From positions 18,974,001-19,034,000 of the forward strand of contig NC_079879.1 in NCBI RefSeq assembly GCF_029227915.1: a DNA stretch of 60,000 nucleotides. The letters are read 5' to 3'. The translations under genes were made by a program, and so were the position numbers. Under the pieces are notes generated by a model that saw only the letters and a program-made list of their open reading frames with translations, was not told where the DNA came from and made no database searches. This stretch comes from Hydractinia symbiolongicarpus (taxonomy: Eukaryota > Cnidaria > Hydrozoa > Anthoathecata > Hydractiniidae). Below, piece by piece: positions 27,101 to 36,644 of this stretch (position 1 is its first letter; every line of letters begins with the position of its first letter).

Positions 27101-30100
27101 ACAATGTTGGCTATCTCCATTGGTAATCCTAAAGGAGAACACAAGCTATTTACAAAACGGATTTTCAGTAACATGTGATCTCTTCTTCATTGTTTAAACT
27201 AGTTAATCGATTAATCGATTAATTATTTTTAGTTGAATGAGAACCCGTGTTAAATGCACTAGTAAACCAAGATTGATAGTTCATTTCATTATGAGAAGCG
27301 AACAATCAATCCAGTTGCGTGGTTGGCGCATGGGCAACACATATTTAATGTTCAAAGTTTGCCAGATAACCATTATACCAGTGGTAGCAACAAAAACATT
27401 TTTGTTCATGACAACAAAATCTAACTGAGACGTTTTTGGCATGGTTAGAGTTTAAAACCTTATACAGGATGCTAAGCCGCCCGCTAAAATTTCTAATAAA
27501 CTTACCCACTGAAGCCATTGTCGTGAATGTTACAGTTATCAATTTGAAAAAAAACATACTCTGCTTCTTGACACGAGTATCGCTTATAAACATTAACATA
27601 GTGATGTTACTAAGTACTGCTACTAGTGTTATCAACACTCCTATACCGCATAGTACATATGTCAACGAATCTGGCACTAAGACTTTCACCGTGCAATTCC
27701 TCACCATGCTCATGGAGACAACCATGCTAAGGCTGTTATCTCGAAGTAGCTTGTGTTTACAGAAAGCAAGTTATGTCATGTTATTTTATGTAGAGTTTAT
27801 GTAAAGAAATAATTTGTTTTGCTCGATATTGGCCATCTTAATGTTGTTCATTAATTATCAACGTAAATGATACCCAAATGGGTTTTGTAAAGTTCTAACT
27901 TATTGAGAAAGATAAAAAGTATTGTAGCTATGTATATAATTCATTTAAATTTCTATTGTTGCATAATGTAAATTCATTTTCCCTGATGTGTTGATATTAT
28001 TAAAGATAAGGGATAAAATATCCAAAATCTACGATGAACCTTAATGTTTATCTTCAGCAAAAGCTTGTTATAACAGTATTTCATTTTGTCACATTTGACC
28101 TCTGCTTGAAACAGAGGCCTTATAGAAATAGTCGAAAGGATTTGACCCTAACAATACCGCCACCAAGGTAGCACTGTTCGAAGCACACTGATTTGAAGGG
28201 AACAGAAATTCATAGTTTCATTAACAAGTTCGGAGTGGTTTTTAAGAAAACCCTGGAGGTTTTAACACTCGTCCGAGCAGTTTTTCTAGAATTTGAGAAT
28301 CTAATACACCTTTAACTCCCACAAGATCTTCCAAATATTCTCATTCTAAAGATCTGCAGGAAATGAGTAAACCAATGTCTCAGACAGGTGCGATAACTAT
28401 ATGAGGAGGCGTTATGTGAATAGAGGATGGATCCAGATTTTAATCTACCTTTGTCCTGGTGTTTTTTACCTTTATCATTAGAGAAGGCAAGTCTAAATGA
28501 ATAATATTTTATCAACCGATGGACATGTAGAAATTGTTTTCGTGTCTGACAACTCATTAGTAGCTAGCTATGTACAGTATATCTTCGGACAGGTACGACA
28601 GAAACCAGTGTTACAGACAACCAGCTTATTTTCTTTGTTTGTAACAATATCTTTATTGTTCATAGATATCTCTATATGTGCATATCAAAAAACTCAAAAT
28701 ACGCAAAAATTAGTATAATCGTAATAGAAGTAACACAAGTATGCGCCAAGTTAATATGCGCGAAAATTGAGCTTCATAATTTCTTTTTCTGCTAATGATA
28801 TTATACCCTGTTCGATATATAAAAGTATTTTAGCTCGTTTCGCAAAAATTAATGCTTACAAAAATTGACATGAATTATTGTGTCATATGTGTGTCACCGT
28901 AAAAGTACCGGAATTTCGTAACATTTCATGTGTTTCTCGTATTAGAAATTTCAACAATAATGTTATTGTCGAAAACATCAGTGATGAAGAGCAGAACATT
29001 GTTGTTGGTTCCATCGTAAATGCTGTGTAAGCTTTTATCTCCTTCACTTCTTGGGGATATAGTAAAAACTTAATGACCAGTGAAGTTGAGATTTACTTTT
29101 GTTTAATCTCTCTTTTAAATTGTCGCACTATCTGAAAAAAAATCCAAAAAGGATAAACCAATGTTTTTGTAATTCATTTTTTTAACAGTGATAACGTCAT
29201 TGATATCGTCTTTTTCTTATCCAGTGTGAAAGGGATCAAGCCGACTCAGTTAAGCGTGACTTTACTTAATGGAAAGATGCATGGTCGTGTTCATATATCG
29301 CAAGTTATGGACTCGATTGAAGAGGTAATATAGTGAAAGATTTAATAGTAGGCAGTGTGGCCATTATCGCCTATGTTTTTACCTGTGCTATTTCTATTAT
29401 ATAGTGTTTTAAACGGGTTCAAATCTTTTTTAGGGCAAATCTCCCCTCCAGGATTTCAAACCATCGCAGACTATCCAAGCTAAAATTCTTGGATTCAGAG
29501 ATTTAAAAAGTCACAAGTACGTTGTTTTATACGTGTGCTTTTACTTAATTTGTTCGCTTGCAAACATTGAGTAACAGATGTGAATTCTTGTATTTTTAGG
29601 TATTTACCAATCTCACATACCAATATTTCGAAATCTTTAGTGGAACTCTCAGTGAAACCGAGGTAATATATTGTGTCGCACGTGCGAAATTCTTTAGGCA
29701 AAAATTGAGGAATGACAATTCTTTGTTGTCGTCCTGATTGACCCACAGCGCTTGTTCCCTTAAGCTAATTCTTTGTAGAGTTTGGCTTTATTTTTTAACA
29801 AAAGTACGGCTAGAGATAAACCTGTATGTATTACTTTCTATCTCAGCCTCGTTTTTGTGTTGCATTTGTTATAGTGTTTTGGCTGGTGAAACTACGGCTG
29901 ATGATCCTGTTGAAAAGAAAGTGAAGGATTACACTTTGGGAGAATCCATCGACTGTTTTATCACCTCTGTAAGTTATTCATTGTTTTGTTTGTTTTTTTT
30001 GTTTGTTTGGTGTGTTCGTTTACCACCTGCAATACATGCTTGCTGGTCACAGATTATGTACCTGTTGCATAATTCCTTAAACAGGCACACCTTTCGTTTT

Positions 30101-33100
30101 CTTTAGATCAGCAAATCGTGCGCCTGGGTTTCGGTTAGCCCTTCGGTATCCGGCAGAATATCATTTTTGTGTTTAACAGATGATGTGGAAGTATGTTCTT
30201 TATGTTTATAAAAATGTTTCTGTGTTTGTTTTCAATCCATATGCAATCAGTGTTTATCTAACCCACATAGTAACCATATATATATAACACACTGGAAAAT
30301 TTCTTTGCTACATTTTGTGCTGGGGTGTACCTATATAGAGTATAGTATATAATATGTAGTAAAGTAGCGTACATATTGTGTATTATACTACACTAACCTT
30401 CTATCTAAAGTCTTTATAAACATGTATGTGCAATTTCCACACGTTATGTGTTATGTTATACCGACTGGTAGCCTTTCAGTACAGAAGGTTATTGGTTCAG
30501 ACCATGGCTAAGTCATGCCAGAGATTATAAAAGTGTGAATTAATCCTTTCTACTTATGTTTAACACGAGAATGTGATATCTTAAGGCGTTTGTGTTGCTG
30601 AGCGGTTTTTGTCCACAGTGTTCTTAACAATAACTTTGCTTGTTCAGGAACAGAAAAAATTGTCGTCGAAATTCAAGTCTGGATTTGGTTATTCTGTTAC
30701 TGTTATCGGCCACGATGACGAGTTCAAACATTTGGATTTATCAAGAATTGGTATGTGGCTTTCCATTCTGTTATTCTTCTATTTCTAATGAGCTTTGAAC
30801 TAAAGTAATCTCATCATATGACACAGCTTCGGGCAAAATTAACTTAACAGGGTATGTTAGGGAAGTTTGTCTGGATTCATGGTTCATGCTGTTCACAGGG
30901 CAGTATATATGTGCGACATTAGCACGCAAGGTAGAAGAAAATTTATTCCAATAGTCTGATTGTCGAATGAAGGGGCAATATCCGTCGAAGTTTGCGCCAG
31001 TTTAAATTTAAAGTATATCAACCTGCGTACATTGATAATAAATTTGTTTGATGTCACTAGGCGATCCGATGAAGTTGGTTGCGAAAAACAACCAAGTAAC
31101 AGGAAGAATATCTAAAGTACTGGCGTTTGGTCTGCTGATTCAATTACCCAATAACAAGTGCGGAGTAGCGCACGTGACAGAGTTGTTTGATTGCTACGGA
31201 GAGAACCCTCTAAAGAAATTCGCTCTCCATCAATTTGTGAGGTTTGTCTGTTGGTCTATTTGTTGGTGGTCTATTTGTTACCCTATTATCCTACGATTCG
31301 TCTAAAAATTCGTAATTATCAACATATTCTGTATAAACCCTCACTAAATAGTAAAGGTTAAGCGAGACAACCAATCGATTGCCTCGTTTGTTTTATTTTT
31401 TTTATAAAAATCTACATCAATGGTTACTATTTGTCAGATGAACATACTCTCTAACTTGGTTTGTATATTGCTAAAAATGGTTAATCATTTGTAAATGATA
31501 CGCGAGAGCTTGTCTCGTTTAACTTGTAACTTTTGAAAAAAATTTTTAACTGTTTTAGATGTCGAGTGTTAGCTGTGAACAAAGATAATCAAGTCGATCT
31601 CTCATTACGGGAATCCAGGTTTGTTCGTTTAATTTGACATCACTTAATGTGCATCAGCTGAACGAAGTTTTTTTAACTGTCAAAATTGAGAACCATTTTT
31701 TTTGATAAGGTGGAAAAAAATTTTTTAGCTGCTTCATTTTTTTGTGTTTTAGAATATCGGGAGAGGTACCAGAGACAGGTATGGTTTTATTTAAAGTCAA
31801 TTTCTGATAAGAATTTCAAATTTTAATGTTTGGTAAACTTAATTTTAAGGGAAATCTCTTGGTAACTTATTTTCTTTTAGAATTTGATCGTGTGATAAAT
31901 GGATACGATGACATAAAGGAGGGCGATGTGTTACGCGGTTACGTTAAATCATGCTCGAAAGTCGGAGTTTTCGTCAGGTAAGCGTTGTAACGTTAGTTTA
32001 CGTGTCGAAGGACTGTATTTTCGCGTTTATTTGGCCTGTTAGGCTTTTTCTTTGGCTTATTGAAGCTTATATGTACAATACATCCTAGTGAACATCCATT
32101 CAGAGTATGGGTTTCACTTCACCTTGGGACATTTCTATCGCCTGATTAAGTGTGTCTGTCTCTACGTAAACGCACTGTGTCGCACATAGACACTGTAATA
32201 ACCAGAATTAACTGTATCAAAAGAGAATGATTCTGAAAAATTAGAAATTAGAATCCGTGTCGGTGTACGTAGTGTATCGCTCCTTTGTATAACAATGATT
32301 TATTTTCTTTTTATTTAGCCTTTCACATAGTATCGTTGGTCGTGTTCAAATTAAGAATTTATCGCAATATTTTGTGAAAGATTTCGCATCATTGTTTCCA
32401 GTTGGAAAATTGGTCAAAGCAAAAATTTTAAGGTAGTTATAACCTATCACACATGTTTGTTGCATGGTAGTTTGTTTTGTTTTAATTATTTGGTTAAGTG
32501 GCTGAAACTATAGTTGAAAAGAAATTGTTCGCAAATCAGATAATAAAGTAAAGGGCTGCTTAAGTGGGTTTCTTTTCACCATGATTATTTTTTTTTGTAC
32601 TTTGTAAACGATTTACGATTATTTTACCACCAAAACCTTTTTCTATGTTTCCATCCACTCTTTTGCCTTAGTATCGATCCAAGCAACAACCGAATAGATT
32701 TATCTTTACGTGGTAAAGACGTCGGCGGACCCGACCCTGCACCCGCACCTAAACGAAAATCTCTCGATGAAAATCAAAATGGCGACGGCGATTCGGATGG
32801 AGAAGGAAACGTTTTAAAAAAGAAGAAAACATCTGATAGTGATGAGGAGAGTGACGATGACAGTGATGGTATGTTTATTTTCTTCTTTTTAGTGGTTGTT
32901 TTATTATGCACTTTTTTATTACAACAATTTTGTAAGAATCGCAAAATGGGAATGCTGGGAATCAAAGACAATGGCAAAATAATACTTATAGGTGAATATT
33001 TATCATAGCACATCCGTATTTCATTCTCAACAGAGAATGCTTCACCCCGATCAGACCTCTGGTCAAGACGGGCGAGTATAATGCGTGTAAGTCATATTGA

Positions 33101-36100
33101 AGAAGAACTACTTTGTTCATCACTAACATACTGCCAAGCAATGAGCCGGATTCGATTCTGTTGAGAATGAAATACGGATGTGCTATGATAAATATTCACC
33201 TATATGTATACACACCATCCGAATAAACTATCTGAGTTCATCACTAACATATTGCCGCACGTAGTGTGGTGGGTTTGTCTGCGGCTCCCAGTTCTGGGGA
33301 CCGCGGATCGAATCCCGCTCACTGCTTGGCAGTATGTTAGTGATAAGCAAAGTAGTTCTTCTTCAATATAAAAAAATAATACTTGTTTTCTTTTTTTTAT
33401 TAAAAAACAATAAAACGGACTTTGAGGAATATCTTTCAAGTCGGTAATTACCGGGAAATCAGTTGTAGGTTTACCTAGGTTCCAGCTTGCAAAAGTTTAT
33501 AGAGTGTACTGTAAAAAAATGAAAGAAAGAAAAATAGGAACACTTAGGTTGTAGCCAAAGTTCCCAGTTATTATTAAAAGCAGTGTATTAATATTGTTTC
33601 TTGCCTTCAGATTCAGTTGAAAGCGACGACGAGCCGACACAAGAAGACGTTGTTATGGTGCGTTTGTACGACTTCTGTTTACACACGATGTACACGCTGT
33701 TGCGTATGTTGTATAGTTCTTCTTTGGTTTTTCTTATAGGACGAGAATACTAATGATGCTAAACCAAAACTAAAGGTATATAGATTGTTCTGTCGTATTG
33801 TTTTGTCGCATTGTAACTGAGGAGGATATACTTGTGAGAAAAGAAGCGCACGTTGCTGTTTCATTGAAAAGTATTGCATAAAAGGCGTGTAAAAATCTGA
33901 AATGTTTTAGTGATCAGTTATTTTTAAGATTATCAAAATTCGAACAAGGCAGGTCTTTATTCTTATTTATTAATGTTTTAAACAATATATTTATTGCTTT
34001 AAACCTGAAATCTCGGCCTGATGTTCTTCTAAAGCATAATCTAAGAAAGAGCGTGTTTTCGTTTCAAAATGTTCTAACATGATCAGTCAAGTGGACAGTA
34101 AACACACACAATACTTCTTTGACTTCGCTCTTTTAAAGTGTGTTACCAATGATTTCACTGAAAAAACATTGAATTATTGCCCACCAGAATTTTCTTACTC
34201 ATACTGTTTATTTTTTACTAGCCTAGGAAATTTTTTCTAACTGTTATTGATGTTGGTGACGTCTTTGAAACCTATGACCCTGGAATAACCCTGGAACTGT
34301 TCAAAAAATGCATTTGTTAATTATTGTAGTTTTTATTTTGTCAGCTTTCCACGGCTTTTGATTGGTCAGCAAAGGATTCTGATGAAGAAAACGACCAATC
34401 AGAGAAAAGTGATGAAAGTTCTGATGAGGAAAACAATACAAAGGTTGGATTGGATATTTGTCTCTATAAAAAGTGGTTTAAATTAGAATTTGACTTCTTC
34501 CTCCTAATTTTACAAGCAAATCAATTCAGTTGTTCAAACTCATTAATGCCAGTCTCTGTTTTTTGATATGTTAAAACTTTGAATTGGATGCGTGTGTGGA
34601 CAGTGGAAAAAAATGAAAAAGAATTATTGCTAAAATATGTAACTTTAATGTATTTTTATTCGCTAGGCATTAGCAAGGAAGACAAAACGCCAAAAAAGAG
34701 CTGCGAAGAAAGCCGAAGAGGAATACTTACACAAGGTTTACGCTTTATTTTATAAATGAAATGTTATCTTCATAGATTTGTTACTGTGTTAGTTGCTAAC
34801 ATAATAGTGGTACAATTTTAGGCGGAATTGGTATTACTTGATACAGAACGACAGATGGAATCTGCTGAAGATTTCGATCGTATCATTCTTGGTTCACCAA
34901 ACAGTTCGATCATATGGATTCAATACATGGCTTTTCATCTTCATTCAGCCGAAGTGGAAAAAGCAAGAATGGTGGCACAAAGAGCTTTAAAGACAATCTC
35001 GTTTAGGTAACTTTCTCAGTTCAGTTCGTTCTACTTATAAGACACAATGCTTGTCATCAGGCTTCTCTGCAGGAATTTGCAGCTCTGTTTTTCCTTCCAC
35101 TTTAATGTTCCTGTAAGCCTTCTATATTGTTCTTCTACCAGCAATTTCTTCCACACAAACACGCCTGTTTTTTGTAATCTATCTTCTTTACGTTAGTATT
35201 TATTGTAGCCTACATATCATTGCCACCCTACAGCTGAAATAACTACAAAAACGGGATAACTATTTCTGTTTAGAGAAGAACAAGAAAAGTTGAATGTTTG
35301 GGTAGCATTCTTAAATCTTGAAAGTTTGTATGGCACCAAGGAAACGTTAGAAAAGGCATTTCAAGATGCCGTTAAAGTAAACGAACCGAAAAAGATTTAT
35401 TTAAAAATGGTGGAGATATATAACAAGAATAACAAGAAAGAGGTAAATATTTTTTCAATGATCCAATCCTGATTTTGTAGTATTCATATAGTATTTTATT
35501 TGGAGCTATTCTAAAACGAAATTCGAAGGTAAAAATGTTGGCTATGTATCTTTTAATACTTAATGATAGCAAGTACCAAACAAAATCGTGGCTAAGGAAG
35601 TCAGGCTCTGAAACATTTGATTTCTGCTGTTACAAATGTTTCTTTCTTTATCGAAATTTCCTCTGCAACAGTAATATACGACCTCTGTTTGCCATTTTTC
35701 TTATTTCACACACCAGGAAGCAGAAATGTTGTATCAAACCATGTTAAAACGATTTAAAAGCAGCAAAAGTGTTTGGACTGGTTATGCGACATTTCTGGCG
35801 AAATCCGACCAAGTTGAAGAGGCGCGGAAGTTGCTGCAGAGAAGTTTAAAGTCTTTGCCATCAAGAAAACGTGAGTTTGTTATGTCTTTAAGGCGGAAAA
35901 ATTTTGGAGTTTTTTGGATTTCAACTAAAATAGCTAATTAGAAAATTTTTCCGCGACGAAACGATTATGATAAAGTTTATTGAAATATTCTTTAAGGTCA
36001 AATCAAATTTGGAATTTTCGTTTGCAACAACAAACTTTGTGAGAAAATTAAAAAATAATAATAAGCGCAAAAGAAAAATAATAGCGCCAATTTTAGTTAT

Positions 36101-36644
36101 TGCGTACGCTCCATTGAAAAATGTGTTTTCTTTTCAGATGTCGAAACCATAGTAAAATTTGCCATTTTGGAATATAAAATGGGTGAGCCCCAGCGTGGCT
36201 CAACCATTTTTGAAAGTGTTCTGAAGAACTATCCAAAGAGAACGGATGTCTGGTCGGTTTATATTGACATGTCGATAAAAGAAGGAGATTTAGATCAAGT
36301 CAGGTATATATTTTGTGATGCTTGATTTCTGAGATACTTTCTGCTACTTAAGCAGACCATGGGTTGTTTATCTTCTAAGTTTTTCAAGTTATCTTTAAAT
36401 CTGCATTTATTTAAACTCTAAATATTATAGTTAACCGATGCATGATTCACGAAAAAAATATTTTTTTTTTTTAAGAAATATATTCGAACGCGTAACAACG
36501 TTTAACATGAGTTTAAAGAAGATGAAGTTTCTTTTTAAAAGATACATCGAGTTTGAAGAACAATATGGTAGCAAAGCTACGGTTAAAGAAGTTCAAAAAA
36601 AGGCGTTGGAATATGTGGAGAGAACCAATGTGGATGAAGAATAG
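6134..36644 (+). CDS. PDCD11: RRP5 homolog / programmed cell death protein 11 (48 coding exons, complete)
   Basis: Nucleolar RNA-binding factor of the 90S pre-ribosome/SSU processome, needed in yeast and human for 18S and 5.8S/25S rRNA maturation. I rebuilt 48 coding exons; every junction is GT-AG and every phase closes, giving 5,301 nt and 1,766 residues (human about 1,870). The start at 6134 ([13 protein letters not shown]) is preferred over in-frame ATGs at 6029 and 6083 because the family has FPRGG a few residues from its N-terminus. Order: S1 repeats (about residues 1-1336), acidic/basic linker (1337-1486), HAT repeats (1487-1766). Hallmarks are [41 protein letters not shown] and [14 protein letters not shown]. 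Introns carry a LINE, MITEs, SINE heads and a nested antisense GPCR gene. Exon coordinates are in the three sub-entries. Confidence is very high for identity and high for exon borders. Confidence 0.97.
8731..9090. repeat. Satellite-like tandem array, about seven units of 52-55 bp
   Basis: Units begin near 8732, 8784, 8851, 8906, 8959, 9011 and 9066. They share AAATGCTTTTTTAGATTGCA followed by TTTTAAAAGTTTA and an ACGAAAAGCGGCGAT-like box. One spacing is stretched to about 67 bp. The units differ by point changes, so the array is not recent. It lies inside the Tc1/mariner-like element. Confidence 0.8.
9197..9598. mobile_element. 402-bp inverted-repeat element nested in the Tc1/mariner-like element
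   Basis: A perfect 13-bp terminal inverted repeat, CAGGGTGACCACT, sits at 9197-9209, with its complement at 9586-9598. The interior is T-rich with repeated TCCTTAATTT motifs in both halves and no coding capacity. The flanks (TAATT on the left, TAATA on the right) suggest but do not prove a short target duplication. The superfamily is uncertain; a hAT-like MITE is possible. Confidence 0.65.
9885..11580 (+). mobile_element. Decayed 5'-truncated LINE: reverse transcriptase with PHD-like finger and (GATGAT)n tail
   Basis: The stretch carries a non-LTR reverse transcriptase: [19 protein letters not shown] at the start, [16 protein letters not shown], a VDLEKAFD block, [11 protein letters not shown], and the YADD active site near 10586. 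A C4HC3, PHD-like finger follows (CGVC, FCQTC, HWVHKKC, CKCC) at about 10757-10890. Then comes the usual C-terminal part ([28 protein letters not shown]). It ends at a stop at 11553-11555 and a short GATGAT tail. The endonuclease is missing. It is broken by a frameshift near 10195, a TGA at 10359-10361 (probably from CGA) and a TAG at 10959-10961. It lies in an RRP5 intron, 90 bp from the Tc1/mariner-like element. Confidence 0.88.
11675..11750. repeat. Two tandem copies of about 35 bp
   Basis: TTTTAATGATGCAGTTGAAG occurs twice, at about 11681 and 11716, each followed by an AACTAACTG-like spacer. It lies just downstream of the LINE tail. Confidence 0.7.
12172..12284. repeat. Tandem repeat of about 50 bp, with a short third unit
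   Basis: CTGCGTCTCAAAAGTCCTTT, CTTGCGTCTCAAATAAAAGT and CTTGCATCTTAAATAAAAAT start successive units, each ending in AAATAAAAATCATGC. Confidence 0.7.
14081..14649. mobile_element. 569-bp TIR element with a 6-bp target duplication
   Basis: Ends are the perfect 12-bp inverted repeat CAGGGAATTCCA. Looser similarity runs inward (a CGCGTGC block, then an ATCACA block, on each arm). TAACAT occurs directly outside both ends (14075-14080 and 14650-14655). The interior is non-coding; one open stretch at 14304-14504 resembles no protein I know. It lies in the RRP5 intron between exons 4 and 5. The superfamily is unresolved, because 6-bp duplications are uncommon. Confidence 0.7.
16535..16850. repeat. 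Diverged tandem duplication, two units of about 160 bp
   Basis: GACGTCTGCAAGGACCTGTC near 16538 and AACGTCTGGAAGGACCTATC near 16698 start parallel stretches that each include GTATAGA and TGACAAACG blocks. It lies in the RRP5 intron between exons 7 and 8. Confidence 0.6.
24071..24142 (+). repeat. tRNA-like SINE head, copy 1
   Basis: GATGGTGTAGTGGTAGAGCG is a clear A-box-type start, and CCTGGTCAAACTCTGC is a B-box match at the usual spacing. The downstream body (GAGAGTTACAATACAAGTGT) resembles the one at 30530. It lies in an RRP5 intron, just upstream of exon 24. Confidence 0.6.
26188..27725 (-). CDS. Rhodopsin-like (class A) G-protein-coupled receptor, orphan, two exons, nested antisense in an RRP5 intron
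   Basis: Exons 27725-27506 and 27128-26188, joined by a GT-AG intron in phase 1, give 386 residues with seven hydrophobic segments. TM1 is about residues 22-47, and the TM3 Cys is C94. The E/DRY position reads EKY (116-118). TM5 is near 172-194. TM6 carries IWLP (235-238) in place of CWxP. TM7 carries LPFVYY in place of NPxxY. Cys165 before TM5 is a likely disulfide partner of C94. A long C-terminal tail is rich in Ser, Thr and Asn. The gene lies wholly inside the 3.8-kb RRP5 intron at 25153-28945, on the other strand. It is intact, so it is probably functional. The ligand cannot be told; a divergent cnidarian peptide- or amine-type receptor is possible. Confidence 0.82.
30458..30545 (+). repeat. 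tRNA-like SINE, related copy 2 (degenerate)
   Basis: ACTGGTAGCCTTTCAG and TTGGTTCAGACCATGG resemble A and B boxes. The following AGAGATTATAAAAGTGTGAA resembles the body of the copy at 24071. It lies in the RRP5 intron between exons 32 and 33. Confidence 0.45.
32672..34735 (+). other. PDCD11: RRP5 exons 39-43: acidic, low-complexity linker
   Basis: Exons: 32672-32868, 33611-33657, 33740-33775, 34345-34443, 34667-34735. They encode the end of the last S1 repeat ([11 protein letters not shown]), then a disordered stretch with Asp/Glu/Ser runs ([30 protein letters not shown]), a short conserved LSTAFDWS motif matching the FxW segment before the HAT region in animal RRP5, and a basic [19 protein letters not shown] helix. 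The run of short exons and the poorly conserved sequence fit a flexible hinge between the two functional halves. Confidence 0.9.
32985..33370. repeat. Interleaved inverted repeats (foldback element) in an RRP5 intron
   Basis: Arm A (about 32985-33034, holding GCACATCCGTATTTCATTCT) is complementary over about 47 bp to A' (33155-33206). Arm B (33094-33155, holding AGAAGAACTACTTTG) is complementary over about 55 bp to B' (33307-33369). The order is A-B-A'-B', so the two hairpins interlock rather than nest. A third, direct copy of TTCATCACTAACATA lies at 33237. The loop holds a B-box-like GGATCGAATCCCGC. No coding content was seen. Confidence 0.8.
34822..36644 (+). other. PDCD11: RRP5 exons 44-48: HAT (half-a-TPR) repeat region and stop
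   Basis: Exons: 34822-35006, 35274-35442, 35717-35870, 36138-36303, 36476-36644 (TAG at 36642-36644). They encode helical HAT repeats with the usual W/Y-A/F-x-L and E-x-x-x-x-A patterns: [76 protein letters not shown]. In yeast this half supports small-subunit rRNA processing on its own. The protein ends [10 protein letters not shown], close to the animal C-terminus. A long poly-T/poly-A stretch follows the stop. Confidence 0.94.

Larger units (their letters stand above)
6134..32432 (+). other. PDCD11: RRP5 exons 1-38: S1 RNA-binding repeat region
   Basis: Exons: 6134-6241, 6691-6807, 6948-7118, 13325-13489, 14781-14877, 15024-15124, 16239-16307, 17361-17468, 17541-17744, 17987-18054, 18681-18737, 19527-19587, 19876-20022, 20358-20563, 21317-21425, 21803-21853, 21990-22196, 22490-22558, 22645-22740, 23080-23148, 23323-23494, 23660-23712, 23803-23899, 24355-24494, 24755-24865, 25082-25152, 28946-29026, 29225-29324, 29434-29516, 29600-29662, 29875-29968, 30107-30190, 30648-30750, 31061-31241, 31559-31618, 31753-31778, 31881-31977, 32319-32432. 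They encode tandem OB-fold S1 domains with recurring G-x-V-x-x-I...GxxVxF/L...GLIP patterns, for example [20 protein letters not shown] and [17 protein letters not shown]. Exon 36 is a 26-nt microexon. Many introns are phase 1 or 2, so single exons cannot be skipped without a frameshift. Confidence 0.93.

Noticed and set aside
27345-27804. Long open frames on both strands around the first GPCR exon
   Set aside because: The plus-strand frame is a shadow of the receptor exon, and the read-through part of the minus frame after 27506 is intron.
6242-36475. snoRNA genes in RRP5 introns
   Set aside because: I looked for C box (RTGATGA) and D box (CTGA) pairs with a terminal stem; single C-box-like words occur (for example 24608) but no complete pair was found.
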